A stretch of 11,124 nt of DNA from an uncultured Dysgonomonas sp. (GCA_937875275.1 CALNCC010000023.1:1-11124), one strand, 5' to 3'; positions 1 to 6,891 are shown, counted from the first letter of the stretch. Program-made: numbers and translations. The notes: generated by a model from the sequence alone, not told the origin.

Positions 1-459
1 TCTAATGTCTTTTCAAGTATTACACGTCAACGTGCAAAACTTGAAAAGACATTAGGTTCTATTCAAGATTTGACTCGCTTGCCTTCGGCTCTGTTCGTTA
101 TCGATGTAATGAAAGAACACATTGCCGTTAAAGAAGCAAAACGCCTTGGTATACCTGTATTTGGTATGGTTGATACCAACTCTAATCCGTCTGACATAGA
201 CTTCGTTATTCCGGCTAATGATGATGCATCTAAATCTATCGAAATGATCGTAGGTTATGTATGCGAAGCAATCAAAGAAGGATTGAACGAAAGAAAGATC
301 GAAAAAGCTGACTCTGCAGCAGCTGAAGCCCAAGAAGGGGAAGACGCTCCACGCAAAGAACGCAAAAGAACTACAGCGAAAAAAGCTGTTGTAGAAAAAG
401 ATGATCAAGATGCAATGAATGCTGCTGTTGTAAGCAAATTTGCTAAAGACGAAGAATAA
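1..459 (+). CDS. rpsB: 30S ribosomal protein S2, 3' part (5' end outside window)
   Basis: Structural protein of the small ribosomal subunit that helps bind S1 and mRNA. The frame is open from base 1 and reads ITRQRAKLEKTLGS from base 19, then LPSALFVIDVMKEHIAVKEA and GIPVFGMVDTNSNP, which are the conserved C-terminal blocks of S2, and stops at TAA 457-459. About 152 codons are present; the N-terminal portion of the usual ~230-residue core is missing. The TTG at 70 is an internal codon, not a start. After the core there is a tail of roughly 47 residues with a basic patch (RKERKRTTAKK) and an acidic end; such charged tails occur on S2 of many Bacteroidota. Codons 1-6 (SNVFSS) do not fit the residues I expect before ITRQR and coincide with an inverted repeat, so bases 1-18 are probably not true coding sequence. 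tsf follows, as in most bacteria. Confidence 0.95.
   Translation, partial: SNVFSSITRQRAKLEKTLGSIQDLTRLPSALFVIDVMKEHIAVKEAKRLGIPVFGMVDTNSNPSDIDFVIPANDDASKSIEMIVGYVCEAIKEGLNERKIEKADSAAAEAQEGEDAPRKERKRTTAKKAVVEKDDQDAMNAAVVSKFAKDEE
2..55. repeat. Inverted repeat at window edge, likely foldback artefact
   Basis: Bases 2-18 are the exact reverse complement of bases 39-55 (17 of 17). On the same axis, CACG at 23-26 pairs with CGTG at 31-34 around a TCAA loop, so nearly all of 1-56 is one hairpin. It lies inside the conserved coding region of rpsB, and the left arm replaces expected S2 residues. This fits self-primed foldback synthesis or a chimeric read end at a contig edge better than a biological element. 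Confidence 0.75.
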
Positions 460-471
460 TAAGATATAATG

Positions 472-528
472 GCTAATAATTAACTCAAAGTTTGATATAA
501 GCTGTTGAGTTGGTTATTAGCTTTTTTT
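472..528 (+). terminator. Intrinsic terminator hairpin between rpsB and tsf
   Basis: A 17-bp stem (472-488 with 505-521, including two G-U pairs) closes a 16-nt loop and is followed directly by seven T (522-528). It begins 12 bases after the rpsB stop and ends 33 bases before the tsf start. It may fully or partly terminate rpsB transcripts, setting the S2 to EF-Ts ratio. No convincing promoter fits between it and tsf, so readthrough or attenuation is likely. Confidence 0.8.
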
Positions 529-561
529 GTTTCAGAAAATAATATAAAAATCAAATAGAAT

Positions 562-1386
562 ATGGCAGTTAGTATAGCAGATATCCAAAACTTGCGCAAA
601 AGAACAGGTGCAGGTATGATGGATTGTAAAAAAGCATTAGAAGAATCAGCTGGCGATTATGATAAAGCGATAGAAATAATTCGTAAAAAAGGACAAGCTT
701 TTGCCGCAAAACGTGGTGATCGTGAGGCTCTTGAAGGTTGTGTGCTTGGTGGAGTAAAAGATGGCTTTGCATCTCTTGTTGCACTGAAATGTGAAACAGA
801 CTTCGTTGCTATCAATGCAGAATTTATAGGTTTGACTCAAGATCTATTGAATGCAGCTTTGGAGAATCAAGTGAAATCGGTAGAAGACTTGAACAATACT
901 GAAATAGGTGGTCGCAAAATAGTAGACTTAGTTACAGACAGAATGGGTATCACAGGCGAAAAAATGGAAATAGGTGTATATGAATCTATTTCAGCGCCTA
1001 CTGTTGTTGCTTATGTTCACCCGGGTAACAGATTGGCAGCTATCGTAGGTTTCAACAAACCGAATGTAGATGCCGATGTAGCAAGAGACGTAGCAATGCA
1101 AATTGCAGCTATGAATCCTGTTTCTCTGACTGAAGCTGGTGTTTCGGAAGAAATCAAAGAAAGAGAAAAAAGTATAGCTAAAGAAAAAGCTCGCGAAGCT
1201 GGTAAGCCTGAAAACTTGCTTGATCGTATAGCAGAAGGTGCATTGACTAAGTTCTACAAAGAATTTACATTGCTTCAACAAGATTTCGTAAAGAATCCTA
1301 AATTGACAATTGCTCAATACTTACAGCAAGCTGACAAGGAACTTGAGGTTGTTGAATTTAAACGTTTTACATTGAATGCTGACTAA
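562..1386 (+). CDS. tsf: Elongation factor Ts (EF-Ts)
   Basis: Cytoplasmic guanine nucleotide exchange factor that releases GDP from EF-Tu during translation elongation. The 274-residue product is close to the usual length (E. coli 283). The N-terminal UBA-like domain carries the signature TGAGMMDCKKAL at residues 15-26, and the core has CETDFVA at 77-83. D80 and F81 correspond in number and context to the EF-Tu-contacting Asp80 and Phe81 of E. coli. The C-terminal part (LLQQDFVKNPKLTIAQYL) is the usual end of the dimerisation region. The ATG at 562 is the only start that gives the family N-terminus MAVSIADIQNLR. There is no Shine-Dalgarno sequence, as expected in Bacteroidota. It lies 102 bp after rpsB with a terminator-like hairpin between them, and a second terminator follows. 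Confidence 0.98.
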   Translation: MAVSIADIQNLRKRTGAGMMDCKKALEESAGDYDKAIEIIRKKGQAFAAKRGDREALEGCVLGGVKDGFASLVALKCETDFVAINAEFIGLTQDLLNAALENQVKSVEDLNNTEIGGRKIVDLVTDRMGITGEKMEIGVYESISAPTVVAYVHPGNRLAAIVGFNKPNVDADVARDVAMQIAAMNPVSLTEAGVSEEIKEREKSIAKEKAREAGKPENLLDRIAEGALTKFYKEFTLLQQDFVKNPKLTIAQYLQQADKELEVVEFKRFTLNAD

Positions 1387-1410
1387 TTAAGTCAATTTCA
1401 ACGAAATATA

Positions 1411-1446
1411 AAAGTGCAATCTTAGTGTAGGTTGCACTTTTTTTTT
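1411..1446 (+). terminator. Rho-independent terminator of tsf
   Basis: AAAGTGCAA (1411-1419) pairs perfectly with TTGCACTTT (1432-1440) around a 12-nt loop, and the T-run continues to 1446. It starts 24 bases after the tsf stop and separates the translation genes from the glycosidase pair. Confidence 0.9.
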
Positions 1447-1494
1447 ATATTTGTTTCATGCGAATATTTTGTACCAAAACTTTGACACCAAACC

Positions 1495-3249
1495 ATGAAA
1501 GCTTTTTTATCTATCTTCTTGTTTGCAATACTTATAGTGTCTTGTTGTGATTCTCGTCCAGTAATCAACTGTGAGACATATCAAGAAGCAATTGATCCCG
1601 ATTCCACAGATTATTCTTCGGAATGGAATGGTGTAAAAGGGTTTAATGCATCCTTTGGCAGTACAAATATACGTTACGAAAAGAGTCGGGTACCTTTGGA
1701 TAATGAACAGAAGATATCAGAATGGAGCGGAAGTGCATGGAAAGGAGAATGTCTTTCCGCAATGCTTCTTCTATGGTCTTCCGAGAAGGTGCAACAGATT
1801 GAGTGTGAGTTTTCTGACTTTGAAAGAGAGGATGGAAGAACTCTTGACTCAAATATTGCGAATGGATCATTTGTTCGGTATACAATATCCGATTCGTTTG
1901 GGCCCGGATGCGGTGATCGCGAGGATTTAGCACCAGTATTGGTCGCCGATGTATTAGATACGATTCCATGTATCGATATGGATGCAAAAACAACCCGACC
2001 TGTGTGGCTGAGTTTTAATATCCCTGCTGATGCTACTTCGGGTGTTTATAAAAGCACATTGAAGATATATGCAAAAAATCAAAGAACACAGACATTGAAT
2101 GTTTCTATTGAGATTTTAGATCACACCTTGCCTCGCCCTCCAGATTGGAAATTTCATCTCGACTTGTGGCAACATCCAACAGCTGTCGCTCGTGTAAATG
2201 ATGTGGAAGTATGGTCGGAAGAACATTGGGAATTATTGGAGAAGCCAATGGAAATGTTGGCAAATGCTGGTCAGAAGGTTATTACAGCAACGTTGAATAA
2301 AGAACCATGGAACAATCAATGTTATGACGCTTATGCAGATATGATTCTTTGGACGAAAACGGCTGATGGGGGGTGGAGGTACGATTATGCGGTCTTTGAT
2401 AGGTGGGTGAGTATGATGATGGGATTAGGCGTAAAGAGTATGATTAACTGTTATTCTTTAGTTCCTTGGAATAACGAAATACATTATTATGACGAGACAG
2501 TCGGAGAACTAATTAATATAAGTGCAGTGCCCGGTTCGAATGAGTTTGTGGAGTTGTGGACTCCTTTTCTCAAAGATTTCAAAAGACATTTGAATGAAAA
2601 AGGTTGGCTGGAAATAACGAATATTGCTATGGATGAACGTGCTCCCGATGTAATGAAAGCTGCTTTGGGCTTATTGAAAGAGGTGGCTCCCGAGTTGGGT
2701 GTGGCATTGGCTGATAATAAGAAAAGTTATAGGGAATATCCTTGGCTGAAAGATATCTGTGTATCGTTTGGCTCTACATTCGATGAGGCAGACCTTCAAT
2801 ATCGGAAGGATAACAATCTGATAAGTACATATTACACCTATTGTGCAACAGAATTTCCGAATGTATTTACATTCTCTGACCCATCCGAAGCCGTTTATAT
2901 TTCTTGGTATGCAATGGCCGGTGGATATGATGGTTATCTTCGCTGGGCGTATAACTCATGGAATGAAAATCCTTTGTTCGATTCTCGCTTTAGCACATGG
3001 GCAGCCGGCGATTCATTTATTGTGTATCCGGGTCGCAGTTCTATCCGATTTGAACGATTGAGAGAAGGAATACAGGATGCTGAGAAAATTCGGATATTAA
3101 GAGAGTTATTCATAAAGAACTCAGATACAGCAAAACTAAACGAGTTGAATGGCGAAGTGGCGAAGTTTAATATTCATGAAAAGCCGTCAGTACCTTGTGC
3201 CCAGATGATTGATAATGCAAAACGAGTTCTTGATAAATTGAGCCGATAA
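1495..3249 (+). CDS. GH123/DUF4091 glycoside hydrolase, lipoprotein; candidate beta-N-acetylgalactosaminidase
   Basis: Predicted surface or periplasmic lipoprotein of 584 residues. A short hydrophobic signal ends in the lipobox IVSC, with C17 as the likely lipidated residue and a second Cys next to it. Residues from about 20 to 210 look like the N-terminal beta-sandwich of GH123 proteins. The rest matches the GH123 catalytic domain (formerly DUF4091), with AMDERAP around D380-E381, GGYDGYLRWAYNSW from 476, and the ending YPGRSSIRFERLREGIQDAE. Characterised GH123 enzymes remove terminal beta-GalNAc from glycosphingolipid-type glycans by substrate-assisted catalysis using an adjacent Asp-Glu pair; D380-E381 is the obvious candidate pair. 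The family is broad, so activity is inferred. It is 7 bp from the GH109 gene and surely cotranscribed with it. I see no good TAnnTTTG promoter in 1447-1494, only TTTG-rich sequence. No SusC/D genes adjoin it. Confidence 0.85.
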   Translation: MKAFLSIFLFAILIVSCCDSRPVINCETYQEAIDPDSTDYSSEWNGVKGFNASFGSTNIRYEKSRVPLDNEQKISEWSGSAWKGECLSAMLLLWSSEKVQQIECEFSDFEREDGRTLDSNIANGSFVRYTISDSFGPGCGDREDLAPVLVADVLDTIPCIDMDAKTTRPVWLSFNIPADATSGVYKSTLKIYAKNQRTQTLNVSIEILDHTLPRPPDWKFHLDLWQHPTAVARVNDVEVWSEEHWELLEKPMEMLANAGQKVITATLNKEPWNNQCYDAYADMILWTKTADGGWRYDYAVFDRWVSMMMGLGVKSMINCYSLVPWNNEIHYYDETVGELINISAVPGSNEFVELWTPFLKDFKRHLNEKGWLEITNIAMDERAPDVMKAALGLLKEVAPELGVALADNKKSYREYPWLKDICVSFGSTFDEADLQYRKDNNLISTYYTYCATEFPNVFTFSDPSEAVYISWYAMAGGYDGYLRWAYNSWNENPLFDSRFSTWAAGDSFIVYPGRSSIRFERLREGIQDAEKIRILRELFIKNSDTAKLNELNGEVAKFNIHEKPSVPCAQMIDNAKRVLDKLSR

Positions 3250-3256
3250 TAAATAT

Positions 3257-4642
3257 ATGATTATGAAAAAAATGCATTTATTTTTGATACTGGCAATATG
3301 TGCCACTATTTTTAATTCGGGGAGCTATGCTCAGGTAATAAAGACGAAAGCACCTAAGCGATCAAAGGGGCAAACAGATGTGTTACAACTAAAATGCGAT
3401 CCTATTCCTACCGTACGAATCGCCTTTATCGGATTAGGAATGCGTGGTCCGGGAGCCGTTGAACGGATGACACATATTCCGGGAGTTGAAATTGTCGCAT
3501 TGTGTGATGTCGTAGACAACAATGTGAAGAAAGTGAATAAGATGCTCGAAGGCAAAGGTTTGCCACAAGCTAAAGAGTTTTTTGGAAACACTGAGATTTG
3601 GCGTGAAGTAACCGCTCTCTCTGATGTCGATTTGATATATATAGCAACAGATTGGAAAAGCCACGCTACTATTGCGGTGCAGGCCATGAAAGATGGAAAG
3701 CATGTTGCTATAGAAGTACCTGCAGCAATGAAAATGGAAGAAATATGGGAACTTATAAACACATCCGAAAAGACACGAAAACATTGTATGCAACTCGAAA
3801 ATTGTGTCTATGACTTCTTTGAGCTAACTACATTAAACATGGTTCAACAAGGATTGTTGGGCGAAGTTATTCATGGCGAGGGCGCATATATACACGGTCT
3901 ACAGCCATTTTGGAATAGTTATTGGGATGATTGGAGGATGAAATACAATAAAGAAAACAGAGGAGATGTTTATCCTACCCATGGATTAGGACCTGTATGT
4001 CAGGCTATGAATATTCACCGGGGAGATAAACTTAATTACTTGGTTGCCGTAGATACAAAGCCAATAGGTAACCCTCAGTTCTTGAAAGAGAAAAGGGGCG
4101 AAGTCGTTGAGGATTTCAGAAATGGAGATCATACTACAACCTTAATAAGTACAGAAAAAGGTAACTCGATCTTGATAGAACATAATGTAACTTCGCCACG
4201 TCCTTATAGCAGAATGTATCAATTGACGGGTACTAAGGGATTCGCTAATAAATATCCGGTGGAGGGCTACGCTCTGGATGGAGCCGAAATTAATCTTGCG
4301 GTTGCAGGGAATCATGAAAATCTGAATGCTCATAGTTTTGTTCCCAACGATGTGAAAATCGCCTTGATGCAACAGTATAAGCACCCGATAGTGAGAAATA
4401 TAGAGGAGAAAGCAAAACAAGTAGGAGGACATGGAGGAATGGATTTTATAATGGACTATCGTTTAATATATTGTTTGCAAAACGGATTGCCTCTTGATAT
4501 GGATGTCTATGACCTTGCCGAGTGGTGCTGCCTTATTCCTTTAACCCAGATATCATTGGATAATAAATCGGCATCAGTAGAGATTCCTGATTTTACACGT
4601 GGGGCATGGAATAACCTGGATGGATTAAAATTCGCGGAATAA
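3257..4642 (+). CDS. GH109-type NAD-dependent glycosidase (Gfo/Idh/MocA fold); candidate alpha-N-acetylgalactosaminidase
   Basis: Exported 461-residue enzyme of the Gfo/Idh/MocA superfamily. GH109 members hydrolyse glycosidic bonds by transient oxidation with tightly bound NAD, and the best known cleave terminal alpha-GalNAc such as blood group A. A signal peptide (KKM then a hydrophobic run) likely ends at SYA|Q, residue 25. The Rossmann motif GLGMRG is at 59-64. EVPA begins at E153, and YPTHGLGP starts at Y239 with H242, the place where the Elizabethkingia enzyme has, as I recall, its catalytic Tyr and His. The ending DFTRGAWNNLDGLKF is also GH109-like, and the length agrees with the roughly 440-470 residues usual for the family. 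Two starts, ATG 3257 and ATG 3263, fit equally well; the second gives the more typical MKKM signal start. It follows the GH123 gene by 7 bp. Some GH109 proteins prefer other sugars, so the substrate is inferred. Confidence 0.88.
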   Translation: MIMKKMHLFLILAICATIFNSGSYAQVIKTKAPKRSKGQTDVLQLKCDPIPTVRIAFIGLGMRGPGAVERMTHIPGVEIVALCDVVDNNVKKVNKMLEGKGLPQAKEFFGNTEIWREVTALSDVDLIYIATDWKSHATIAVQAMKDGKHVAIEVPAAMKMEEIWELINTSEKTRKHCMQLENCVYDFFELTTLNMVQQGLLGEVIHGEGAYIHGLQPFWNSYWDDWRMKYNKENRGDVYPTHGLGPVCQAMNIHRGDKLNYLVAVDTKPIGNPQFLKEKRGEVVEDFRNGDHTTTLISTEKGNSILIEHNVTSPRPYSRMYQLTGTKGFANKYPVEGYALDGAEINLAVAGNHENLNAHSFVPNDVKIALMQQYKHPIVRNIEEKAKQVGGHGGMDFIMDYRLIYCLQNGLPLDMDVYDLAEWCCLIPLTQISLDNKSASVEIPDFTRGAWNNLDGLKFAE

Positions 4643-4663
4643 TCAATGACAAACGATACAGTC

Positions 4664-4693
4664 TTGAGAAAGGGAGGATTTTTCTTATCTTTG
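4664..4693 (+). promoter_or_regulatory. Bacteroidota-type promoter for the GT14 gene
   Basis: TATCTTTG at 4686-4693 is an exact TAnnTTTG -7 box, with TTG at 4664-4666 placed 19 bases upstream as a -33 element. The box ends only 5 bases before the ATG at 4699, so the transcript would have almost no leader. No terminator is visible between the GH109 stop and this promoter. Confidence 0.65.
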
Positions 4694-4698
4694 CCGTC

Positions 4699-5598
4699 AT
4701 GAAAATCTGCTATCTTATACTTGCTCATGATAATTTCAAACATTTAGATCGACTGATTGCAGCTCTCAATGTTGATGACGTATCCTTTTTTATTCATATA
4801 GACAGAAAGACGGAAGAACAATATGAGTCTGATAAGGAAAATGTTGTAATTATCCCGGAACATTTTGATATTAGGTGGGGAGGTTACCAGATGATCGAAG
4901 CCTCTTTGGCTTTGATGAGGATGGCTACGAAACGTGTTGCTGACGCAGATTATTATATTTTGCTGAGTGGGGTAGATTATCCGATTCGCCCAAAGGCATT
5001 TCTGTACAAATTGCTTGAGCAGAAGAAAGAGTATATTGATATCCTTCTGATGCCTGCTCCAGCAAAGCCAATGAGTCGTTTTTATTATCGCTACTTCGAA
5101 TATGACAGGCGAAACATAAAGTTATATAACCCCAAGTTTCTATTCGAGGTATTACTCAAGAAACTGAATGTGAGGAGAAATATCCCATTCAAACTGTATG
5201 CTGGGACACAATGGTTTGCCTTGACAAGGGAATGCCTATCATATATTCTTGACACTATCGAGAAGGAACCTTCTTATGAGAGATTCTTCAAATATTCTTT
5301 AGTCCCCGATGAATCATTTTTTCATACAATAATAGGAAATTCTCCATTCTTGCAAAATACCGAGACGGGTTTGGTATATACAGATTGGCATGTTCCTGTT
5401 CCGCCGGCAATTATAGAGGATAGACATGTTGATGTTTTAAAAAAGCAAGTGCGGTTTGATGATGAGTATGGTACACGTTATCCTTTTTTTGCTCGAAAAT
5501 TTAATGATAAGAGTGTGATCGTTGATAGAATAAACTCGGATTTGAGAACAGATGGAGAAATTCTTACTGTACTTGAAAAAGAGCTAACAGGTCTTTGA
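4699..5598 (+). CDS. Core-2/I-branching beta-1,6-N-acetylglucosaminyltransferase family protein (GT14-like)
   Basis: Putative glycosyltransferase of 299 residues, cytosolic or membrane-peripheral because there is no signal peptide or transmembrane segment. The opening MKICYLILAHDNF, FIHIDRK near residue 32, WGG at 60-62, LLSGVDYPI at 88-96, GTQWFALTREC around W172, PDESFFHT with E205, and FARKF near the C-terminus are the conserved blocks of the Branch family (PF02485). In mammalian core-2 GnT the Glu of the PDE motif is the catalytic base, so E205 is the candidate here. Bacterial members act in polysaccharide or glycoconjugate assembly, and donor and acceptor cannot be read from sequence. 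The start is fixed by the family N-terminus and lies 5 bases after a promoter box. The 3' end overlaps the convergent folK gene by 35 bp with no terminator between them. Confidence 0.9.
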   Translation: MKICYLILAHDNFKHLDRLIAALNVDDVSFFIHIDRKTEEQYESDKENVVIIPEHFDIRWGGYQMIEASLALMRMATKRVADADYYILLSGVDYPIRPKAFLYKLLEQKKEYIDILLMPAPAKPMSRFYYRYFEYDRRNIKLYNPKFLFEVLLKKLNVRRNIPFKLYAGTQWFALTRECLSYILDTIEKEPSYERFFKYSLVPDESFFHTIIGNSPFLQNTETGLVYTDWHVPVPPAIIEDRHVDVLKKQVRFDDEYGTRYPFFARKFNDKSVIVDRINSDLRTDGEILTVLEKELTGL

Positions 5599-5938
5599 TG
5601 TAGCAGCGATCCATCTCATTGGGTCTGAGTATTTCCTCATTCCATATAATAAGATCGATATCTATTTTTACAATCCCCATTGCCTTATCTTTGGCTTTAC
5701 GTCCCATCTTTACTTCTATGTCTTTAAGAGTCGCTACAATCTGCTCCTTATCGAGAGTAGTGTGGAAACGGGCTAATTGATTCAGGAAGTCGTTTTTATA
5801 ATGGATTCCATAAGGTTTAGATATGGAGGTGGAAGAGTAGGATATACCACCGAAAAGGTTGTTGAGCATTGTGTGGCACAAACTCAAATTTGTTTCTTTG
5901 TTTTCGTTCGATCCGATACTAAGTATAACCTCATTCAT
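5564..5938 (-). CDS. folK: 2-amino-4-hydroxy-6-hydroxymethyldihydropteridine diphosphokinase (HPPK), short form
   Basis: Cytoplasmic folate-pathway enzyme that transfers pyrophosphate from ATP to 6-hydroxymethyl-7,8-dihydropterin before the dihydropteroate synthase step. Visible motifs are SIGSN at 7-11, KPYG at 41-44 followed by FLNQLA, the helix ending IEVKMGR at 74-80, and IDIDLIIWN with D93 and D95, which match the two metal-binding Asp of E. coli HPPK (D95, D97). At 124 residues it is shorter than the ~158 of E. coli and lacks the C-terminal part. The loop-3 Trp is replaced by Met (M87), and the Arg equivalent to E. coli R92 is not at the same place (V90, with K91 next to it). Similar short forms occur in Bacteroidales as far as I recall. 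It diverges from kdsB and overlaps the GT14 gene tail to tail. Confidence 0.88.
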   Translation of the reverse strand: MNEVILSIGSNENKETNLSLCHTMLNNLFGGISYSSTSISKPYGIHYKNDFLNQLARFHTTLDKEQIVATLKDIEVKMGRKAKDKAMGIVKIDIDLIIWNEEILRPNEMDRCYIKDLLALFQVQ

Positions 5939-5946
5939 AATAGCTG

Positions 5947-5954
5947 CAAATATA
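5947..5954 (-). promoter_or_regulatory. Candidate -7 box for folK
   Basis: Read on the minus strand, TATATTTG fits TAnnTTTG and lies 8 bases before the folK start. No TTTG or TTG was found 19-21 bases upstream, so support rests on the -7 box alone. It shares a 68-bp divergent intergenic region with the kdsB promoter. Confidence 0.4.
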
Positions 5955-5978
5955 CATTCTTGTTTGGAAATATCATTC

Positions 5979-5986
5979 TATCTTTG
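5979..5986 (+). promoter_or_regulatory. Candidate -7 box for kdsB
   Basis: TATCTTTG is an exact TAnnTTTG match 20 bases before the kdsB ATG, implying a leader of about 15-18 nt. The best upstream TTG (5960-5962) is spaced 16 bases, shorter than usual. Confidence 0.5.
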
Positions 5987-6006
5987 GCATAACAAAAAGA
6001 TATCTT

Positions 6007-6765
6007 ATGAAATTTATATGTATTATACCTGCCAGATATGCTTCAACTCGTTTCCCGGGTAAACCCCTCGCTGACATTGCGGGAAAAATAATGATCCAAC
6101 GGGTGTATGAGCAAGCCCTAAAAGCCATTGACAATGTATGGGTAGCAACAGACGATTTTCGTATCTACGATGCCGTACAGTCTTTTGGTGGTAAAGCCGT
6201 GATGACAAGCGAAAATCATAAGAGTGGTACAGATCGTGTATACGAGGCTTATGAGAAGATAGGCGATGAGAGCGATGTTGTCATTAACATACAAGGTGAT
6301 GAGCCGTTTATCCAGCAACAACAGATAGAGATACTCAAGGATTGTTTTGACAACAAGGATGTTCAGTTGGCAACCCTTGTTAAGCCATTTAGTAAGGAAG
6401 ATGGATTTGATGCTCTTTTCAATGCCAATTCACCCAAGGTGGTGATTAATAAGAATAAAGAGGCTATTTATTTCAGCCGTTCCATAATTCCCTATGTCAG
6501 AGGTGTTGACCATACTAATTGGCTGAATAGTATTTTGTTTTATAAGCACATTGGGATGTATGCTTATCGTTCTGATATACTAAGAGAAATAGTGCAACTG
6601 CCTCAGTCGACACTTGAGTTGGCCGAATCTCTCGAGCAGCTGCGCTGGATAGAGAATGGGTATCGTATCAAGGTTGGCTTTACAGATATGGAAACAATTG
6701 GTATTGATACTCCGGAGGATTTAGATAAGGCTTTACAATTTTTGTTAAGAAGGGATTGTCATTAG
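6007..6765 (+). CDS. kdsB: 3-deoxy-manno-octulosonate cytidylyltransferase (CMP-Kdo synthetase)
   Basis: Cytoplasmic enzyme that activates Kdo with CTP to CMP-Kdo, the donor for attaching Kdo to lipid A. The 252-residue length is typical. The nucleotide-binding start IIPARYASTRFPGKPLADI (residues 6-24) is the KdsB signature; KSGTDRV precedes INIQGDEPF, with QGDEP at 96-100, and IGIDTPEDL carries D234 near the C-terminus, in the place of a metal-binding Asp of the family. YFSRSIIPYVR in the middle is also characteristic. The ATG at 6007 gives the family N-terminus. It diverges from folK and converges on ahcY, with a terminator hairpin between them. Its presence indicates a Gram-negative outer membrane with Kdo-containing LPS. 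Confidence 0.97.
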   Translation: MKFICIIPARYASTRFPGKPLADIAGKIMIQRVYEQALKAIDNVWVATDDFRIYDAVQSFGGKAVMTSENHKSGTDRVYEAYEKIGDESDVVINIQGDEPFIQQQQIEILKDCFDNKDVQLATLVKPFSKEDGFDALFNANSPKVVINKNKEAIYFSRSIIPYVRGVDHTNWLNSILFYKHIGMYAYRSDILREIVQLPQSTLELAESLEQLRWIENGYRIKVGFTDMETIGIDTPEDLDKALQFLLRRDCH

Positions 6766-6832
6766 TCTTGTGTAAGTGTTGTTAAAAGACTACTACATGA
6801 AAATGGGCTGAAAAGAGGAATCTCAAAATTAC

Positions 6833-6869
6833 AAAAAAAGGTCCGGCCTTTGGTGTTGGCAGGACCTTT
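6833..6869 (-). terminator. Rho-independent terminator of ahcY, possibly shared with kdsB
   Basis: AAAGGTCC (6837-6844) pairs with GGACCTTT (6862-6869), and an inner GCC/GGC extends the stem after one mismatch. On the minus strand the stem is followed by a run of seven T (complement of 6833-6839), as needed for ahcY, which ends at 6892. In the plus direction the T-tract is short, so termination of kdsB would be weaker. Confidence 0.85.
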
Positions 6870-6891
6870 GTGTTTATTGTTCAAGTCCAGA

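Noticed and set aside
569..1317. Minus-strand open frames of 64-108 codons opposite tsf
   Set aside because: They are antisense to a gene with full family conservation, rich in Phe/Ser/Leu from reverse-read codons, and show no recognisable protein pattern.
1447..1494. Promoter for the GH123-GH109 pair
   Set aside because: TTTG occurs at 1450 and 1481 and a TATTTTG near 1465, but none combine into TAnnTTTG with a properly spaced -33 element, so I do not annotate one.
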